Below, one piece after another: positions 53,306 through 62,490 of a stretch of 64,000 nt of DNA. This DNA is from Pseudomonas sp. L5B5. GTDB taxonomy: Bacteria > Pseudomonadota > Gammaproteobacteria > Pseudomonadales > Pseudomonadaceae. The position numbers were made by a program, and so were the translations under genes. Under the pieces are notes generated by a model. It ran no database searches and had not been told where the DNA came from. It saw nothing but the letters and a program-made list of their open reading frames with translations. Position 1 is the first letter of the stretch. The number at the start of each line of letters is the position of its first letter. The DNA lies in the NCBI RefSeq assembly GCF_020520285.1, contig NZ_CP084742.1, forward strand, positions 1,612,001 through 1,676,000, in the 5' to 3' direction.

Positions 53306-53680
53306 ATGCTCTACCGTATTGCCGCCGACAGCCTGGTGCTGTTCCACCTGTCCTTCATCATTTTCGTCCTGCTGGGCGGCCTGCTGGTGCTGCGCCATCC
53401 CCGGATGATGTTGTTGCACCTGCCCGCTGCAGCCTGGGGCGTAGCCGTGGAAGTCGGCCACTTGGAGTGCCCACTGACCCGCTGGGAAAACCTGCTCCGC
53501 CATGCCGCCGGGCAACAAGGCTACGAAGCCGGCTTCATCGAGCACTACTTGATTCCACTGATCTACCCTGCCGGGCTGACCCCGGGTATCCAGTTGTGGC
53601 TCGGCGGCCTGGTGCTGCTGATCAACCTGTCGGTGTATGCCTGGCTGACGCGACGCTGGCTGCGCAACCGTCGCGCGTGA
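53306..53680 (+). CDS. DUF2784 membrane protein
   Basis: A 124-residue inner-membrane protein with three hydrophobic segments. The DUF2784 pattern is visible: D-S-L-V-L-F-H-L-S-F-I-I-F-V-L-L-G near the N-terminus and GHLECPLTRWENLLR in the middle, ending before a C-terminal hydrophobic stretch. Function unknown. AAGGAA site before the ATG. Confidence 0.82.
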   Translation: MLYRIAADSLVLFHLSFIIFVLLGGLLVLRHPRMMLLHLPAAAWGVAVEVGHLECPLTRWENLLRHAAGQQGYEAGFIEHYLIPLIYPAGLTPGIQLWLGGLVLLINLSVYAWLTRRWLRNRRA

Positions 53681-53768
53681 AAGCCCCGGGGTCGCCAGCC
53701 GGCCCCGATTCCCCCCTCAGCCTCATGGCAGGCGCCCAAGCCGTTGAAGTCGGGGCAGACGCATCGCT

Positions 53769-53784
53769 ATATACTTTTGTATAT
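53769..53784. promoter_or_regulatory. Candidate operator of the TetR gene at 53812
   Basis: ATATAC-TTTT-GTATAT, a perfect inverted repeat 27 bases before the TetR start codon. It stands out in a GC-rich surrounding and is placed to overlap the promoter, so autoregulation is plausible. Confidence 0.5.
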
Positions 53785-53811
53785 TGCGAAATCGAATCAC
53801 GAGATGCCCCC

Positions 53812-54501
53812 ATGCCTGCGCCCTCTTCTCCCGCACTCGCCCCTCCCCGACCACCTGGACGTGAGCGCCAGTCCCGATTGCGCCATCGGCAACTGATTCT
53901 CGACGCAGCCTGCAGCGAGTTCGCCGCCCGGGGTTTCAGCGCCTGCCAGACGCTGGACATCGCCCTGCAGGCCGGCGTCCCCAAGGCCAATCTCTATTAC
54001 TACTTCCACACCAAGGAAAACCTCTACGCCGAGGTTCTCAAGCCATTGCTCGAACCCCTGCGCCAGGCTTCGGCACTGCTGTCTGCCAGCGCCGTACCGA
54101 CGGCCGCGCTCGGCGCCTACATCGCCGCACGATTGCAGATCATCCAGGCTTATCCCTTGCGCTCGAAGATCCTCTGCAGCGAATTGCTGCATGGTGCCCA
54201 GCAGTTGCCAGCCACCTGGCGCGAAGCCCTGCAGGCCCAGCACCACAACGCCATCGCCTGCCTGCGCAACTGGATGGGGCGTGGCCTGATCCAGCCCGTC
54301 GCCCCGGAGCACCTGCTGCTGTTCATCGATTCGGCGACCCAGACCTACCCCACCCTCGGCTGGCAGATCGCCTTGATTCGCGGCAGTGGCGAACCCACCG
54401 ACGACGACTTCCAGGATGTCGCCAGGACCCTGACCCAGATGGTCCTGGCCGGCATCGGGGTGACCCCGGGCATCTGCCTGGAGCCCGCTCCAGTGCTCTA
54501 G
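53812..54501 (+). CDS. TetR family regulator (RutR/YcdC-like C-terminal domain)
   Basis: A 229-residue regulator. An extended N-terminus rich in proline (residues 1-18) precedes the helix-turn-helix, with the recognition element CQTLDIALQAGVPKANLYYYFHTKENL. The C-terminal half resembles the RutR (YcdC) group. A perfect AT palindrome upstream may be its own operator. Its end overlaps the convergent XRE-type gene by four bases. Target genes cannot be told from the context. Confidence 0.85.
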   Translation: MPAPSSPALAPPRPPGRERQSRLRHRQLILDAACSEFAARGFSACQTLDIALQAGVPKANLYYYFHTKENLYAEVLKPLLEPLRQASALLSASAVPTAALGAYIAARLQIIQAYPLRSKILCSELLHGAQQLPATWREALQAQHHNAIACLRNWMGRGLIQPVAPEHLLLFIDSATQTYPTLGWQIALIRGSGEPTDDDFQDVARTLTQMVLAGIGVTPGICLEPAPVL

Positions 54502-55307
54502 CTGCCCGCCGCCTCGGCGCAGGCCCGGGTCAAGGCCTGCCAGGTGACCTCGTCGGCCGGTATCAGGTGCTCGATGCGCAGCGAGGCAACGGTGATGTCC
54601 TGGGGCATGCCGAAGGTGGTGAAGGTGGAGAGAAAACGCAGTTCGCCCGCCGGGCCGTGCACCCGGGTCAACAACAGCGGCGTGGACAGCTCGGCCGGCT
54701 CCGTCGCCTGGGGCACCGGCAAGCGCGCCAGCAGCGCCGCCAACCCGGGAACCTGGCCGGCTTCCCGGGCTGCCCGTTGCCAGGCCACCTGGCGCATCTG
54801 TTCGGCATTGATCAGGCAGTCGCCAAAACCACCAGGCGCCAACAACGTCTCCAGCAGGTTGAAGCCCTCGCCCAGCGCCTGCCCAGGCAGGCCCAGCAAC
54901 TGGAACAGGGCCTGGGTGCCGCGATTGGCCGCCAGCACCTGCCAGGTGCTGTCGATGACGATGGCCGGGGCCGGGTTGTTGGCCTCGAGCAGATGCAGCA
55001 ACGCCGTGCGCACCGGGGCCAGCCCCGGGTCGCTCAAGGGCAGCGCGGCATAACGCGGTGCATAGCCAGCGGCGAGAAACACTCGGTTGCGCACCTCGAG
55101 GGGTGTTTCCAGGGTGTCCAGCAAGCGCTGCAACAAGGTGGGGCTGGGCTGGGCCCGACCAGTCTCGACACAACTGAGGTGCCGTTGCGACATGCCCGCC
55201 TGCAAGGCCAGGTCCAACTGGCTCAGGCGGGCCTGCCGGCGCAGCTGGCGCAACTGGCCGCCCACCGACAGGCAATCGGTACCGGGGTGATCAAGGTTAC
55301 TGGTCAT
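54498..55307 (-). CDS. XRE-type regulator with MmyB-like ligand-binding domain
   Basis: A 269-residue regulator: helix-turn-helix at about residues 16-70 (LRQLRRQARLSQLDLALQAGM and ISCVETGRAQPS-like segment), then an MmyB-type ligand-binding region containing ANNPAPAIVIDSTWQVLAANRG. Such proteins are thought to respond to small hydrophobic ligands. Its start lies inside the end of the GNAT gene (11-base overlap), so it forms a unit with that gene. Confidence 0.85.
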   Translation of the reverse strand: MTSNLDHPGTDCLSVGGQLRQLRRQARLSQLDLALQAGMSQRHLSCVETGRAQPSPTLLQRLLDTLETPLEVRNRVFLAAGYAPRYAALPLSDPGLAPVRTALLHLLEANNPAPAIVIDSTWQVLAANRGTQALFQLLGLPGQALGEGFNLLETLLAPGGFGDCLINAEQMRQVAWQRAAREAGQVPGLAALLARLPVPQATEPAELSTPLLLTRVHGPAGELRFLSTFTTFGMPQDITVASLRIEHLIPADEVTWQALTRACAEAAGS

Positions 55308-55764
55308 GGACGGTCTTGCAGAAGATCAGCTCAGGGTCCTGCTCGTCGAGGTTCTCGATCACCCCGCTGGGCTGGAAACCCGCCTTGGCGATCAAGGCCC
55401 GGGAAGCCTGGTTCGACTGGTTGGTGGAAATGAACAGCCGCGGTGTACGACACGCCTGTTGCGCCGCCGCCAACAGCCGCAGCGCGACGCCCTGGCGTTG
55501 CTGCCAGGGCGCCACGACCACCAGCGAAACGAAACCGTGCTCGAAGAAGTCATGGCTGAGCAGCAGGTAGCCGACGATCTGCCCGGCCGCGACTTCGACG
55601 AAGCCCTGGCCACGTCCGACAGCTTCGTCGACCGCCTGGCCTCGCGCCGGATGGCTGCGGGCATAGGTATCGCATTCGAGCATGGCCGGCACATCCGCAG
55701 GCACTGCCTGGCGGATAAGCGGGCTGGCCCCAGGCGGCGAGTCCTGATCGTTGCGGTTCGTCAT
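55297..55764 (-). CDS. GNAT acetyltransferase
   Basis: A 155-residue GNAT-fold protein. The acetyl-CoA pyrophosphate loop region is in LVVVAPWQQRQGVALRLLAAA, with NQSNQASRALIAKAGF near the C-terminus. Substrate unknown. It overlaps the XRE-type regulator gene downstream by 11 bases, suggesting coupled translation. Confidence 0.82.
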   Translation of the reverse strand: MTNRNDQDSPPGASPLIRQAVPADVPAMLECDTYARSHPARGQAVDEAVGRGQGFVEVAAGQIVGYLLLSHDFFEHGFVSLVVVAPWQQRQGVALRLLAAAQQACRTPRLFISTNQSNQASRALIAKAGFQPSGVIENLDEQDPELIFCKTVHDQ

Positions 55765-55902
55765 CGTTCGGTCCTTGAGAGAGGTGCACATCGGTGCAGC
55801 ACAGCGGATCTGCCTGTCGCTGTCTATGACCTGGGGGGTCATTGAGTGGCACGGCGCTCGCCACTTAGCCTGTTCGCCTTGCGTTGTTCAAGGAGTATTG
55901 CC

Positions 55903-56304
55903 GTGAGAAACACATTTTGGCTGCTGTGCATCGCCCTGTTCGCCGGCCATGAACTGGACGCCGTGGCCCAGGCCGAATGGCGCCTGCTGTACGGATTGCG
56001 CGACCTCGAGCCGGCCCAGGCCCGGACGCTGTTCATTGCCCTGCATGTGCCCCTGTGCATGGCCCTGATGCTGCTGGCCGGACATCCCCGGCCCCGGGTC
56101 CGGCGCGCCAGCCGGCGCTGGCTGGCCGGATTCGCCCTGGTCCACGCCGGGCTGCATTACCGCCTGCAGGAACACCCGCTGTACCTGTTCGATTCGCTGC
56201 TGTCCCAGGGCCTGATCTACGGCTGCGCCGGCGCCGGCCTGGGGTACCTGCTGCTGGACCTGGGCACCGTGCCTGACCGAACCCCGAGCTTCCCCCATCC
56301 ATGA
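55903..56304 (+). CDS. DUF6713 family membrane protein
   Basis: A 133-residue membrane protein with about four hydrophobic segments. The start is GTG at 55903, preceded by CAAGGAGTATTGCC, and gives MRNTFWLLCIALFAGHELDA, a typical beginning for DUF6713. HELDA and AEWRLLYGLR fit the family. Function unknown. It is followed after 13 bases by a DUF2834 gene, so they are likely co-expressed. Confidence 0.72.
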   Translation: MRNTFWLLCIALFAGHELDAVAQAEWRLLYGLRDLEPAQARTLFIALHVPLCMALMLLAGHPRPRVRRASRRWLAGFALVHAGLHYRLQEHPLYLFDSLLSQGLIYGCAGAGLGYLLLDLGTVPDRTPSFPHP

Positions 56305-56317
56305 CCGAGGACAACCC

Positions 56318-56647
56318 ATGCCCCGCCCCTACCCTGCGCTCCTGGCCTTGCTGGCTTTCGGCGGCTACACCCTGTTCACCCTGCTGCAGGCCGAGCAGTC
56401 GTTGCTGCAGTTCGGCCTGCAATTGCTGTCGCGCCCGGACACCGCACAAGTGGTGATCGACCTGTACCTGATGGCACTCCTGGCCGGCTTGTGGATGCTG
56501 GCCGACGCCCGCGCCCGGGGGCGACCGGCGATCTCGGTGCTGCCATACCTGTTGCTGACAGCCGTCTTTGTCTCCATCGGTCCGCTGCTGTACCTGGTGG
56601 TGACCCGCTGGCGCCGTACACAACCACCCGGCGCCCGGCATCCCTGA
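56318..56647 (+). CDS. DUF2834 membrane protein
   Basis: A 109-residue protein with three hydrophobic segments; LALLAFGGYTLFTLLQAEQS, DLYLMALLAGLWMLADARAR and PYLLLTAVFVSIGPLLYLV are those of DUF2834. Function unknown. Thirteen bases after the preceding small membrane protein gene; the two convergent neighbours are the MATE transporter gene and these. Confidence 0.75.
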   Translation: MPRPYPALLALLAFGGYTLFTLLQAEQSLLQFGLQLLSRPDTAQVVIDLYLMALLAGLWMLADARARGRPAISVLPYLLLTAVFVSIGPLLYLVVTRWRRTQPPGARHP

Positions 56648-56656
56648 GGCTACGCG

Positions 56657-58012
56657 TCAGACCAGGCGCTGGATCTTCTTGTGCCGCCAGACCAGCTTGA
56701 AGTAGCTGGTCTGCAGCACCAGCATGGTCAGGTAGGCCACCGGGAACGCCATCCATACGCCCTGCAGGCCGAAGTGCGCATCCAGCAGGTAGGCCGCCGG
56801 CAACTGTACCCCGAGGATGCAGAAGATCGAGATCGCCACCGGCATCAGCACCGTGCCGCTGGCCCGCATGATGCCGCCCACCACCGCCTGGAAACCGAAC
56901 ACCAGGAGGCTCCAGAGCATGATGTGCAACAGGTGCCCGGCCTGGACCAGGGCCGCCGGATCGATGATGAACAGCCCCAGCAGCCAATGGGAAATCAGGT
57001 AGCCGAGCAGCACCAGGGCCCCAGTCAGGCACAGGTTGATCAGCAGCCCGGTACGCAGGATGGGCGTGATCCGCTCCAGCTGGCCGGCGCCAATGGCCTG
57101 GGCACCGAGGATCGAGGCGGTGATGGCGATCGACAGCGCCGGGAACTGCACGTAATTGACGATCTGGGTCACCGCGCCGTAGGCCGCCGTGGCCTGGGAG
57201 CCGTGGTGGTTGACCAGGGCCAGGATCACCAGCTCCGAGAGCGAGATCACCACCATCTGCACCCCGGTGGGCAAGCCGATGCGCAACACCTTGGCCAATA
57301 TCGCCCGGTCCAGCTTCAGCGCCGCGAACAGCGCCCGGTCCAACGCCAGCGGATGGGGCCGGCCCTTCAGGCGCCAGGCCAGAAACCCCATGGCGATGAT
57401 GTTGCTGGCCAACCCGGCAAAGGCTGCACTCTGGATGCCCAGGGGCGGCAGGCCCAGCGAGCCGCGAATCAGCGCCGGGGTCAGGAGCAGCCCTACCACG
57501 GTCGAAACGATCAGCGCCAGCAACGGCGACAGGGTATCGCTGACACCGCGCAGCAATTGGGTAAAGAGCACGAAGACCAGCAGCAGCGGCAGGATCAGCA
57601 TCATCACCCGGGCGTAACCCACGGCGTCATCCAGCACGTCCGCCGGGGTGCCCAGCCCCTGTAGCACTGGGCGGGCGAAAAGGCTGCCCAGCACCGCCCC
57701 CGCCAGGCCGATCAGGGCCCCGAGCAACAGCGTGCTGCCGGCCACCGACTTCACGGTATCCAGCTCCCGGGCGCCCCAGGCCTGTCCGATCAGCACCGAA
57801 GCCCCCGCGCCGAGGCCAATCACCAGGGCGATGAAAAAGAACAGGATCGGGAACATTCCCGACACGGCCGCCAGGGCCTGGGTTCCCAGCAACTGGCCGA
57901 TGTAGATGCCGTTGAGCGTGCCGGAGAACGACTGCAGGAAGTTCGACAGCACCATGGGTAGCAGGAAGATCAGGTACACCTGCCAGAGCGGTCGCTGGGT
58001 GGCGATGGACAT
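56657..58012 (-). CDS. MATE family multidrug efflux transporter
   Basis: A 451-residue inner-membrane protein with 12 hydrophobic segments in two related halves. The repeated MATE pattern is visible in LPMVLSNFLQSFSGTLNGIYIGQLLG and in the second half near QIVNYVQFPALSIAITASILGAQAIGAG. It should export cationic drugs using a sodium or proton gradient. Convergent with the DUF2834 gene. The ATG start has a weak ribosome site. Confidence 0.9.
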   Translation of the reverse strand: MSIATQRPLWQVYLIFLLPMVLSNFLQSFSGTLNGIYIGQLLGTQALAAVSGMFPILFFFIALVIGLGAGASVLIGQAWGARELDTVKSVAGSTLLLGALIGLAGAVLGSLFARPVLQGLGTPADVLDDAVGYARVMMLILPLLLVFVLFTQLLRGVSDTLSPLLALIVSTVVGLLLTPALIRGSLGLPPLGIQSAAFAGLASNIIAMGFLAWRLKGRPHPLALDRALFAALKLDRAILAKVLRIGLPTGVQMVVISLSELVILALVNHHGSQATAAYGAVTQIVNYVQFPALSIAITASILGAQAIGAGQLERITPILRTGLLINLCLTGALVLLGYLISHWLLGLFIIDPAALVQAGHLLHIMLWSLLVFGFQAVVGGIMRASGTVLMPVAISIFCILGVQLPAAYLLDAHFGLQGVWMAFPVAYLTMLVLQTSYFKLVWRHKKIQRLV

Positions 58013-58143
58013 GCGCGGACAACCTCGAATCAGGGCTACGAAAAAAGGGCCACGGCGGCCCGGGCATCCACCGACCGGCTGTTATCAGGCTCAGCGGTTC
58101 GGTAGGCGCGCGGAGCAGCCGCGCGCGATGTTGCCAGAGAGGA

Positions 58144-59102
58144 TCAGCGGTTCACATTGACCACTACCCGCCCACGGACCTTGCCGTCGAGCAGCTCCTG
58201 GGCAACACCGATGGCCTCGCCAAGCGCCACCTCGCGGGTGATCAGTTCCAGGTGATCGCGGTCGACTTCGGCGGCCAGCCGCTGCCAGGCATGGACCCGT
58301 TCCTCGTAGGGCCGGGTGACGCTGTTGATCCCCAGCAGGCTAACCCCGCGCAGGATGAAGGGGGCCACCGAGGCCGGGAAGTCCATGCCCTGGGCCAGCC
58401 CGCAGGCGGCCACCAGGCCATCGGCGGCGGTGCCGGCGCAGACGTTGGCCAGGGTATGGCTACCCACCGAGTCGATTGCCGCCACCCAGCGCTCCCTGGC
58501 CAATGGCCGCCCAGGCTGGGACAACTCGGCACGCTCGATGATCTGGCTGGCGCCCAACTGCTTGAGGTAGTCAGCCTCATGGGGCCGGCCGGTAGCGGCG
58601 ATCACCGAGTACCCCAGGCGCGCCAGCAGGCTCACGGCAAAACTGCCGACCCCGCCGCCGGCACCAGTGACCAGCACTTCGCCCTGCCCCGGACGCAGGC
58701 CGTTACGCTCCAGGGCAACCAGGCACAGCATCGCGGTATAACCGGCGGTGCCGATGGCCATGGCCTGGCGCGCAGTGAAGGCTGCTGCACCCGGGCCTTC
58801 TGCGCCAGGCCGCCCCAATGGCTTTCACCCACGCCCCAGCCGTTGAGCAAGACCTGATCGCCCACCCGGAAGCGCGGGTGGCTGCTGGACTCCACCGTGC
58901 CCGCCAGGTCGATCCCGGGGACCATCGGGAACTGGCGCACCACCGGACTCTTGCCGGTCATCGCCAGGCCGTCCTTGTAGTTCAGCGTACTGTAGGCGAC
59001 CCGCACGCCGACATCGCCCTCGGGCAACCGGGCCTCTTCCAGCTGCGTCACATCAGCGCGATAACCTGCAGTGTCTTTGTCGATCACAATGGCGTTGAAC
59101 AT
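58144..59102 (-). pseudogene. Broken AcuI/YhdH-type acrylyl-CoA reductase gene
   Basis: Two frames share one gene. The first (59102 to about 58790) is the normal N-terminus ([58 protein letters not shown]). The second (about 58788 to 58144) continues the enzyme ([40 protein letters not shown]; ending VRGRVVVNVNR). The family normally has about nine residues (K-G-D-W-L-V-x-x-P) between them. Here only two bases bridge the gap, a net loss of about 25 bases that also shifts the frame. Translation would run out of frame from 58790. Confidence 0.8.
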
Positions 59103-59301
59103 CCTGGACTCCTGCTTGGAAAGTAGTCTGTCGGCAACGGGCAAAGGCCTGGTTCGCCCGCGACACACGGGGGAATGCAAGCGAAGGCGCCATCCTACTC
59201 AAGGCCCTGCAAGGCGTCCACGCTCAAGCTGTCATGGCAAACCCGGGCATCGCGGCGTTACCATTGCGCCGAGTTTTTGTTGATCGAACGGATTCCCGAC
59301 C

Positions 59302-60237
59302 TTGTCCCACCTTCTGGAAAAAGCTGCCGCTCGCGGCGACCTCGCAGCACTGACCCGCCTGCTGGATGCCGGCGCGGATATCGAATGGAAGCACAAGGGC
59401 ACCGGCCGCACCGCACTGCTGGCCGCTACCATCGCCGGGCGCCTGCCCACCGTGGCGCTGCTGCTGCAGCGCGGCGCCAACCTGCAACAACCCTGCAAGG
59501 CCCTGGGCTACAGCGCGCTGTCCTGGGCTGCGGGCAACGGTGACTGCGCCATCGCCAAGCTGCTGATCGAACATGGCGCGGCCCTCGACCAGGCCTCCCC
59601 CGACCTGCGACGCAGCGCCTTGATGAACGCCGCCCAGGGCGGTCACGCGGAAATGGTCGGCCTGCTGCTCAAGGCCGGCGCCGATCCCCGGCAACTGGAC
59701 TTCGAGCAACGCAACGCCTGGTCCCTGGCGCAAGAAAAAGGCCATGGGCGGATCATGCAGTTGTTGGCAGAAGCCGGTGCCGGGGAACAGGCCCCGGTGC
59801 AGCCGTCCCCGCACCTGCCGTGGCCGGAACTGCCGACCGATGCGCACAGCAGCGCCGATCCGGTCACCCAGGTACGGGCCTACACCCTGGCCCTGGAAGC
59901 CTGGGAACGGCGCGGCAAGGCCCAGGCTCGCAACGGCCTGGACCAGGATTTCTGGGCCGAACCCCAACAGCTGCTGGAACGCTTCTGTACTTTGCGCGAC
60001 AGGGCCTATGCCCGCTCGTCCTACGGCTCGCCCACCACCTATTCGAAGGACAGCGAACTGCTGGCCTGCCAGCGGCTCAAGCCGAGCCAGGCCGAAGTGC
60101 TGATGCGCGACCCGGCTTCCCGAAGGTTGCGCTACGAGTACCGGTTCCTGGTCAAGCTGGTGGCCGGGCAATGGCGGATCGACAACGTCAAGCGCCGCCT
60201 GGCCGGCACCGAGAAATGGACAAACACCCTTCTTTGA
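59302..60237 (+). CDS. Ankyrin-repeat protein with C-terminal NTF2-like domain
   Basis: A 311-residue soluble protein. About four ankyrin repeats fill residues 1-165 (G-R-T-A-L-L-A-A-T-I-A-G; SALMNAAQGGHAEMVGLLLKAGA). The last third looks like an NTF2-fold immunity-type domain (YSKDSELLACQRLKPSQAEV, RYEYRFLVKLVAGQWRIDN). The reading begins at TTG 59302, or possibly later, with no strong ribosome site. It is 28 bases upstream of the DUF7832-like gene. Confidence 0.7.
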   Translation: MSHLLEKAAARGDLAALTRLLDAGADIEWKHKGTGRTALLAATIAGRLPTVALLLQRGANLQQPCKALGYSALSWAAGNGDCAIAKLLIEHGAALDQASPDLRRSALMNAAQGGHAEMVGLLLKAGADPRQLDFEQRNAWSLAQEKGHGRIMQLLAEAGAGEQAPVQPSPHLPWPELPTDAHSSADPVTQVRAYTLALEAWERRGKAQARNGLDQDFWAEPQQLLERFCTLRDRAYARSSYGSPTTYSKDSELLACQRLKPSQAEVLMRDPASRRLRYEYRFLVKLVAGQWRIDNVKRRLAGTEKWTNTLL

Positions 60238-60265
60238 ATCGCATGTACACAAGGACCCATGCCCG

Positions 60266-60742
60266 ATGAAATACGATGACGCCTCCTGGCACTACGGCGG
60301 TGACTTCCCCAGCGACCTGCCACCGAGCGCCGGGGCCACCCATATCGGCCTGTTCCTGGCCTGGATGCTGCTCAACGGCTTTGCCAGCGAAGAACTTGAA
60401 GAGGATGCCGCCGCGGAACTGGCGCAACTGCGCTCGCGCAACCTCGACGGCCGTGAGTTCCTGTTCAAGATGCTTGATGAAAAGCTCTACGACGAAGACT
60501 TCAACGCCGAAGGCAATGCCTTCGCTGTCGCCTATTACGCGGGAAAGAATCACGACGGCCGCTACAGCGAGGACTATGAGCAGCTCCTGGCGCCGGCCCC
60601 CGATACGATCTACCGGGTGGAGAACAGCTGGAGCAACTATGACTTGCTCGCGCCGCGGCTCGAAAAGCGATTGGCGCAATGGCGGGCCATGGGCCGACCG
60701 CAATACATCGACTGGGCCTCGTTGCCCGGCAATTGTGGTTAA
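60266..60742 (+). CDS. DUF7832-like small protein, possible immunity protein
   Basis: A 158-residue acidic soluble protein. The opening KYDDASWHYGGDFPSDLPPS followed by GATHIGLFLAWMLLNGF is a pattern I associate with DUF7832 proteins, which often appear near toxin-immunity loci; this is from memory. The C-terminal region has EDYEQLLAPAPDTIYRVENS. Downstream of the ankyrin/NTF2-like gene with a 28-base gap. Confidence 0.6.
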   Translation: MKYDDASWHYGGDFPSDLPPSAGATHIGLFLAWMLLNGFASEELEEDAAAELAQLRSRNLDGREFLFKMLDEKLYDEDFNAEGNAFAVAYYAGKNHDGRYSEDYEQLLAPAPDTIYRVENSWSNYDLLAPRLEKRLAQWRAMGRPQYIDWASLPGNCG

Positions 60743-60773
60743 ATGCCGCCCCGAAAAATTGCCGGTCGCGCCG

Positions 60774-61715
60774 ATGAACCCTCAAGCCCTCGCCACCCTC
60801 AACCAACACCTGCAGGATGCCCTGGCTGACGTCCCGAGCGAGACCCGGCGCCTGTTCCACGGCCGTGGGCGCTGCTGGCCGGGCCTGGAGCAACTGACCG
60901 TCGATTGGCTGCAGGGCGTGTTGCTGGTGTCACTGTTCAAGGAGCCGGAAGCCGAGCACCTGGCGGCCTTGCAGCAAGTGCTGGTGGCGCTGGGCTCGAC
61001 TGCGCAATGGCGGGCCAGCGGCGCCACCAGCCTGATGCTGCAACACCGCTACCTGCCCGACAGCCTGGCCGAGTGGCTGCTGGGCGAACCAGTGGAGTCC
61101 TGCACCATCACCGAGGAAGGCCTGGACTATCGGGTAGACCTGGGCAGCAAGCAGAACAACGGCCTGTTCCTGGACATGCGCTACGGGCGCAACTGGGTGC
61201 GGGCCAATGCCCGGGGCCAGAGGGTACTGAACCTGTTCGCCTACACCTGCGGCTTCTCCGTTGCCGCCATTGCGGGTGGCGCCGAGAAGGTGGTCAATCT
61301 CGACATGTCGCGGGCCGCCCTGAGCCGTGGCCGCGACAACCACCGGCTCAATGGCCATGATCTGGCACAGGTGAGTTTCCTCGGCCACGACCTGTTCAAG
61401 TCGTGGGGCAAGGTCAGGCAAGGTGGCCCCTACGATCTGGTGATCATCGATCCACCGTCATTCCAGAAAGGCAGCTTCGTGCTGAGCAAGGATTACGCGC
61501 GGGTGTTGCGGCGCCTGCCGGAGTTGCTGACACCGACGGGCCGGGTGCTGGCCTGCATGAACGATCCGGCGTTCAGCGTGGAGTTCCTGCTGGACGGCAT
61601 GGCCGAGGCAGCGCCAGGGCTGCGCTTCGAGCAGCGCCTGGACAACCCGCCGGAATTCCCCGATGCCGACCCGCAGTGCGGCCTGAAAGCCCTGGTGTTC
61701 AACCAGCAACCGTAG
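60774..61715 (+). CDS. Class I SAM-dependent methyltransferase (RlmI/RlmK-like rRNA methyltransferase)
   Basis: A 313-residue protein. The SAM-binding loop (VLNLFAYTCGFSVAAIAGGA) and the catalytic-type motif DLVIIDPPSFQKGSF (DPPSF) place it with the RlmI/RlmK/YccW group of RNA methyltransferases. KQNNGLFLDMRYGRNWV, before the loop, is typical of that group. It is shorter than RlmI and has no PUA domain at the N-terminus, so exact target is uncertain. The ATG at 60774 has a weak ribosome site. Confidence 0.8.
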   Translation: MNPQALATLNQHLQDALADVPSETRRLFHGRGRCWPGLEQLTVDWLQGVLLVSLFKEPEAEHLAALQQVLVALGSTAQWRASGATSLMLQHRYLPDSLAEWLLGEPVESCTITEEGLDYRVDLGSKQNNGLFLDMRYGRNWVRANARGQRVLNLFAYTCGFSVAAIAGGAEKVVNLDMSRAALSRGRDNHRLNGHDLAQVSFLGHDLFKSWGKVRQGGPYDLVIIDPPSFQKGSFVLSKDYARVLRRLPELLTPTGRVLACMNDPAFSVEFLLDGMAEAAPGLRFEQRLDNPPEFPDADPQCGLKALVFNQQP

Positions 61716-61733
61716 TTTTCCGGGCCTGTTGCG

Positions 61734-61830
61734 GCCGCTGCGCGACCGGGCGCAGCCTCGCCATGGCTCGACAGCGGCTACAGGCTTCGTGTAGCCGCTG
61801 TCGCAGGCTGCGCACGGCTCGGCACGAGCC
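61734..61830. repeat. REP pair, second family (copy 2)
   Basis: An inverted unit (61734-61780) followed by a direct unit (61784-61830). The direct unit is nearly identical to 34388-34434 (47 bases, two differences). A further partial unit (CCGCAGGCTGCGCAAG) occurs at 61861-61876. It separates the methyltransferase from the convergent GNAT gene. Confidence 0.7.
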
Positions 61831-61898
61831 GCCAGAGTTGCATCCATGGTTTGCCTGGTGCCGCAGGCTGCGCAAGCGCCGCCAGGATCGGCGAGGAG

Positions 61899-62357
61899 TT
61901 AGAGGGGCATCCGGTATTCGATGAATCCGGAGTTGGCCGCCACCCAGTCATAGAGTTTCTGGGCCCGCTTGTTGGTGGAGTGGGTATGCCAGTACAGCCG
62001 TGCACAATCGTGCTGGCGAGCGAACGCCTGCACCCACTCGATCAACTGCTTGCCGGTGCCGCCACCGCGAACCTGCGGCGCCACGTACAAGTCCTCCAGG
62101 TAGCAGAAATCACCGGTGGCCCAGGTCGAGCGGTGCAGCACCGAATGGACGAACCCCACCAACTCATCACCTTGCACCGCCACGGCCGAATGCACCGGTT
62201 CGGCGCAATCGAGAAACCGCTCGAAAGTCCGCTGGCTCACCTGCTCCGGCAGGTCCACCTGGTAGAAGTCCTGGTAGGCCAGCCAGAGTGGCTGCCACTG
62301 TTCATGGTCTTCAGGTCGAATGGCACGTACCGTTACCGCCTGCTGTTGATCGCTCAT
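61899..62357 (-). CDS. GNAT acetyltransferase
   Basis: A 152-residue GNAT-fold protein with the acetyl-CoA loop in LYVAPQVRGGGTGKQLIEWV. Near the C-terminus it has YWHTHSTNKRAQKLYDWVA, a conserved helix of the fold. Substrate unknown. GAGGAGC ribosome site before the ATG at 62357. Confidence 0.85.
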   Translation of the reverse strand: MSDQQQAVTVRAIRPEDHEQWQPLWLAYQDFYQVDLPEQVSQRTFERFLDCAEPVHSAVAVQGDELVGFVHSVLHRSTWATGDFCYLEDLYVAPQVRGGGTGKQLIEWVQAFARQHDCARLYWHTHSTNKRAQKLYDWVAANSGFIEYRMPL

Positions 62358-62490
62358 CACACGCTCCTCATGGAAAACCGGGAAGACCACTGCCTCCCGG
62401 GAATATCGAAGAACGCCAGCCTAGGGGGAGAACGGCCTGTTTTATCAGGCCAATTCCAGCCTTGGCAGCAGACCACTTTCAATTTCAGGC

